Positions 62,470 to 64,000 of a stretch of DNA of 64,000 nt are shown here, piece by piece. Under the pieces are notes generated by a model. It was not told the origin of the DNA, ran no database searches, and saw nothing but the letters and a program-made list of their open reading frames with translations. Both the position numbers and the translations under genes were made by a program. Source of the DNA: Roseobacter sp. SK209-2-6 (GTDB lineage: Bacteria > Pseudomonadota > Alphaproteobacteria > Rhodobacterales > Rhodobacteraceae); assembly GCF_000169455.1 (NCBI RefSeq), contig NZ_AAYC01000009.1, forward strand, positions 1 to 64,000, in the 5' to 3' direction. Numbering within the stretch: position 1 is the first letter of the stretch; each line of letters begins with the position of its first letter.

Positions 62470-63822
62470 CTAGGCGCGCTCAAAGCCCCGGGCGATCTCG
62501 TAATCAGTGACCACGCGGTCAAAATCTTCGATCTCCACCTCAGCGGCGCGGGTATAGTGATCGATGACATCATCGCCCATGGCTGCGCGCAGCATCTCAG
62601 AGCCCTTCAGGGCCGCTGCCGCATCACGCAGGGTGCTGGGGATCATGCCGGTCTCCCCCTGATAGACATCGCCCGTGGTGGGCGCCTGCAGCTCCAGCCC
62701 CTCTTCGATGCCGGCAATGCCCGCCGCCAGCATGCCTGCCATGGCCAGATAGGGGTTCATGTCAGAGCCGGGGATGCGGCACTCCACCCGGATCGCCTTG
62801 CTGCCCGCGCCGCAGAGCCGATAGCCCGCAGTGCGGTTGTCCACCGACCAGATGATGCGGGTGGGGGCAAATGTGCCCTTCATGAAGCGTTTGTAGCTGT
62901 TGATATAAGGGGCCATGAAGGCGGTGTAATCGGGGGCGTATTTCAGCAGACCCGCCATATAGCTCTTCATCAGCGCCGACATGCCAAGCGCGTCGCTCTC
63001 GTCATAGAAGGCGGGCTTGCCGTCTTGCCACAAAGACTGGTGCACATGGCTCGACGAGCCAACCTTCTCATGGCTCCACTTTGGCAGGAAGGTCACCGCA
63101 TGGCCCCGGGCCTCGGCAATCTCCTTGATGCCATGCTTGGCGATGGTGTGATATTCCGCTGTCGCCATGGCGGCGGCATATTTGATATTGAGCTCTTCCT
63201 GGCCGGTCTCCGCCTCACCCTTGGAGTTCTCGATCGGCAGGCCCGCATCCCAAAGGTGGTTGCGAATGGGGCGCATCACGTGCTCTTCGCGTGTGGTCTG
63301 CAGGATGCTGTAGTCTTCGTTATAGCCCGAGATCGGCTCCAGATCCTTGAACCCTGAGCGGCGGATCTCATCAAAGCTCTTGGCAAAGAGGAAGAATTCC
63401 AGCTCGGTGGCGCACATGGCCTCATAGCCCATCTCTGTCAGACGGTTGACCTGGCGCTTCAGGATCGCGCGGGGGGAGTGCGGGACCTCTTCATGGCTGT
63501 GATGATCCAGCACATCGCAGAGCACCATGACCGTGCCCTCCAGCCAGGGCACGGGGCGCAGCGTTGAAAGATCCGGCTTCATCACATAATCGCCGTAACC
63601 CCGTTCCCAGGAGGTCGAAGCATAGCCATCCGGCGTCGCCATATCCAGATCGGTGGCCAGCAGATAATTGCAGCAATGGGTCTCTTCCCAGGCGCCCGCA
63701 ACAAAATGCTTGGCATGAAAACGCTTACCCATCAGCCGCCCCTGCATGTCAACAAGGCAGACCAGAACTGTGTCAACGGCCCCAGAAACAACCTGGTCCT
63801 TAAGAGTGTCGAAGGAGAGCAT
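62470..63822 (-). CDS. Glutamine-synthetase-like gamma-glutamyl-amine ligase
   Basis: A 450-residue protein of the glutamine synthetase superfamily. The ATELEFFLF segment near 130-138 gives the metal-binding glutamates, GSSSHVHQSLW near 250-260 is the ATP/metal region, and VDNRTAGYRLCG near 310-320 replaces the canonical GlnA sequence. It is therefore not a housekeeping GlnA but of the PuuA/GlnA4/IpuC kind that ligates glutamate to an amine. ATG 63822 is used with AAGGG before it; the frame is open to 63849. It heads the GS-ALDH-ADH operon. Confidence 0.88.
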   Translation of the reverse strand: MLSFDTLKDQVVSGAVDTVLVCLVDMQGRLMGKRFHAKHFVAGAWEETHCCNYLLATDLDMATPDGYASTSWERGYGDYVMKPDLSTLRPVPWLEGTVMVLCDVLDHHSHEEVPHSPRAILKRQVNRLTEMGYEAMCATELEFFLFAKSFDEIRRSGFKDLEPISGYNEDYSILQTTREEHVMRPIRNHLWDAGLPIENSKGEAETGQEELNIKYAAAMATAEYHTIAKHGIKEIAEARGHAVTFLPKWSHEKVGSSSHVHQSLWQDGKPAFYDESDALGMSALMKSYMAGLLKYAPDYTAFMAPYINSYKRFMKGTFAPTRIIWSVDNRTAGYRLCGAGSKAIRVECRIPGSDMNPYLAMAGMLAAGIAGIEEGLELQAPTTGDVYQGETGMIPSTLRDAAAALKGSEMLRAAMGDDVIDHYTRAAEVEIEDFDRVVTDYEIARGFERA

Positions 63823-63890
63823 GAGCGACCCTTTGTCTGTTGTGCGCAAAACGCCCGTTTCCGGGGCCTTGGCAATTGTCTTGCGGAAGT

Positions 63891-63920
63891 GATTTGGCCC
63901 GCTGCGGCGCAGGCCAAATC
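63891..63920 (-). terminator. Hairpin before the glutamine-synthetase-like gene
   Basis: GATTTGGCC (63891-63899) pairs perfectly with GGCCAAATC (63912-63920) after the stop of the partial upstream gene, without a T-run on the - strand. It is an intercistronic hairpin or weak terminator. Confidence 0.5.
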
Positions 63921-63941
63921 AGGTGTCTTTAAAACAGGTGC

Positions 63942-64000
63942 TTAACCGTAGCGGTAGGGGCGGCCTGCTTTTTGCATGTCGGCGTTATACTTCTTGAAGA
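63942..64000 (-). CDS. C-terminal end of an unrecognised protein (cut by window edge)
   Basis: The frame enters from the right edge and ends with TAA at 63942-63944. Only about 19 residues are visible (FKKYNADMQKAGRPYRYG at the C-terminus). That is too little to name a family. It is 119 bases upstream of the glutamine-synthetase-like gene on the same strand and may be the first gene of that operon. Confidence 0.5.
   Translation of the reverse strand, partial: FKKYNADMQKAGRPYRYG

Noticed and set aside
62278-63357. 359-codon + strand frame opposite the glutamine-synthetase-like gene
   Set aside because: Antisense shadow with His/Arg/Gln-rich composition and no recognisable domain.
1-64000. 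CRISPR array, IS element or prophage
   Set aside because: No regularly spaced direct repeats, no transposase or integrase frame, and no phage structural genes were seen; the lambda-R-like gene stands alone.

Overview
The window is about 64 kb of a Roseobacter-group alphaproteobacterium (Rhodobacteraceae; Phaeobacter/Ruegeria-like). This rests on content rather than a database match: moderately high GC; many periplasmic-binding-protein transporters (TRAP, TctABC, PhnCDE); an alphaproteobacterial formate dehydrogenase locus with its DUF3305/DUF3306 genes; a DUF6505-DUF4444-Mrp cluster; and a CCTCCGGCGGGAGTATTT-type intergenic motif that I recall as frequent in Rhodobacterales. It looks like ordinary chromosome. 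I see no IS element, prophage, CRISPR array, rRNA operon or replication origin. One tRNA-Ser (UGA) is present.

Layout. 1-8 kb: end of a DAO-family oxidoreductase, gltX, a gamma-glutamylcyclotransferase-like gene, an Rrf2 Fe-S regulator behind a strong FNR-type site, the ybbA-ybbP ABC pair divergent from tesA, and a cold-shock gene. 8-10.7 kb: an L,D-transpeptidase, a small membrane protein, a DUF4157 (eCIS-core) protein and a secreted lambda-R-like muramidase. 10.7-17.2 kb: a DadA-like dehydrogenase, TRAP transporter and BASS-type transporter in one operon, divergent from a LysR gene. 17.5-21.1 kb: a ThDP enzyme divergent from a GntR regulator, an AT-rich XRE-like gene and an Asp/Glu-racemase-family gene. 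21.1-27.4 kb: response regulator, kinase and an overlapping periplasmic binding protein, divergent from tctCBA. 27.5-34.1 kb: an AEC carrier and a housekeeping cluster (SPOR lipoprotein, D,D-carboxypeptidase, tmk, holB, tatD, MBL hydrolase). 34.4-40.4 kb: tRNA-Ser, rpe, and phnC-phnD-phnE-phnE plus a hexapeptide acyltransferase behind a Pho-box-like site. 40.5-42.8 kb: DUF6505, biotin/lipoate-ligase-like and mrp genes with overlapping ends. 42.9-56.1 kb: the formate dehydrogenase locus followed by a two-component system. 56.3-64 kb: GAPDH divergent from a LacI-family regulator with two palindromic operators, another DadA-like dehydrogenase, and a glutamine-synthetase-like / aldehyde dehydrogenase / Fe-alcohol dehydrogenase operon.

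How the genes work together. Most loci are self-contained catabolic or respiratory cassettes with their own divergent regulator: lysR with dadA-TRAP, gntR with the ThDP enzyme, tctDE plus binding protein with tctCBA, LacI with gap. The formate dehydrogenase locus carries its chaperone, accessory Fe-S protein, three enzyme subunits and a possible two-component regulator.

The most unusual signals are: (i) a three-copy dispersed repeat with two hairpins, whose single-stranded boxes are conserved while the stems change sequence with pairing kept, each copy lying between convergent genes; (ii) an NtrC-type regulator without the GAFTGA loop, translationally coupled to a 41-residue membrane peptide; (iii) strong hairpins between binding-protein and permease genes in three unrelated transporter operons; (iv) a three-part Tct sensory operon; (v) a chromosomal secreted lambda-R-like muramidase near an orphan eCIS-core protein.
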